NCBI RefSeq assembly: GCF_028023675.1
Contig: NZ_JAQIOZ010000007.1
Span: 210,535 to 274,534, forward strand
Origin: Primorskyibacter aestuariivivens
GTDB taxonomy: Bacteria; Pseudomonadota; Alphaproteobacteria; Rhodobacterales; Rhodobacteraceae
Length of the DNA: 64,000 nucleotides
Direction: 5' to 3'
Positions within the stretch are counted from its first letter, which is position 1. Every line of letters begins with the position of its first letter. The notes beneath the pieces were generated by a model. That model saw only the letters and a list, made by a program, of their open reading frames with translations, did not search any database and was not told the DNA's origin. This document shows, in pieces, positions 63,768-64,000 of this stretch. A program made the position numbers and the translations under genes.

Positions 63768-64000
63768 CTAGGTGTTCAGTCCCGGCATTTGGTGGATCGG
63801 ATTTAGGATGAAACGATCTGGCTCTGAAGTCCAGATCTTGCAGATGTATTCGTAAGGCGTCAGCCCGCTGAGGGTCTTGAACCTGCGGGCGAAGTTGTAG
63901 GCTGCCATGAAGTCGGCAAGGTGTGTTCTCAACTGGTCGTGGTTTTCGTAGTGGAAGCGTTTGACGGTCGCCTCCTTGATGGTGCGGTTCATTCGTTCGA
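63768..64000 (-). mobile_element. IS481-family-like transposase C-terminus, running off the right edge
   Basis: The minus-strand frame ends at 63768 and extends past the window edge. Text such as NRTIKEATVKRFHYENHDQL, AAYNFARRFKTLSGLTPYEY and NPIHQMPGLNT is typical of the rve-domain end of IS481-like transposases. It abuts the truncated IS6-like element. Whether the full element is intact cannot be seen. Confidence 0.8.

Noticed and set aside
46936..64000. Duplicate tRNA-Ser 3' end marking an attachment site
   Set aside because: I saw no second copy of the T-arm/acceptor sequence within the window, so island ends cannot be defined.

Overview
The window looks like chromosomal DNA of a roseobacter-type alphaproteobacterium (Rhodobacterales). 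It is GC-rich. The evidence is the trkA-trkH-hfq-hflX order, an IscR/Suf operon preceded by an Irr-type palindrome, a TctCBA transporter with its TctDE two-component system, an alphaproteobacterial RNase E with a long leader, and the lldD / holB-tmk-dac neighbourhood. The genus cannot be fixed from the sequence alone.

Layout, left part (about 1-46.9 kb, core-like). First come potassium uptake (trkA, trkH) and RNA/ribosome regulators (hfq, hflX), then a penicillin-acylase family enzyme. A carboxylate-use block follows: a 3-hydroxyisobutyrate-dehydrogenase-like enzyme, a citrate-synthase/citryl-CoA-lyase-like protein, a class III CoA-transferase, the tripartite tricarboxylate transporter tctCBA, and the divergent sensor/regulator tctDE with an overlapping periplasmic binding protein. 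Next are rne, a TusA-like sulfurtransferase, a membrane hydrolase with a P450, and the Fe-S assembly cluster (iscR, a NifS-like desulfurase, sufB, sufC, sufD, sufS). This cluster is interspersed with an FkbM methyltransferase, a YbjQ protein and membrane proteins. After it come a spermidine-synthase-like membrane protein, a ferric-reductase-like flavocytochrome, an animal-type haem peroxidase, tRNA-Arg(CCG), an FMN L-lactate dehydrogenase, an AEC transporter, a convergently placed phnP-like/tatD/holB/tmk/dac/SPOR run, and tRNA-Ser(TGA).

Layout, right part (about 47-64 kb, accessory). Directly after tRNA-Ser lies a decayed prophage fragment: a tail-protein end, a DUF6127 protein and a frameshifted M15 peptidase. 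An AraC regulator comes next, then an unusual co-directional cluster. It holds four secreted metal-dependent amidohydrolases, a class-A beta-lactamase-like serine hydrolase with an enlarged omega loop, and two DUF3299 proteins. It also holds a MacB/LolCDE-type ABC pair whose permease carries an in-frame His/Asp-rich tandem repeat, an outer-membrane-protein fragment and two HdeD-like membrane proteins. The window ends in a pile-up of IS66, IS6-like and IS481-like remnants.

Working hypothesis for the accessory cluster: an envelope system that hydrolyses N-acyl-D-amino-acid, peptide or beta-lactam-like compounds in the periplasm. The ABC/DUF3299 module would handle zinc or another metal for the metalloenzymes. 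This is inference from gene content and export signals. Several small multi-copy intergenic palindrome families also recur through the core part.
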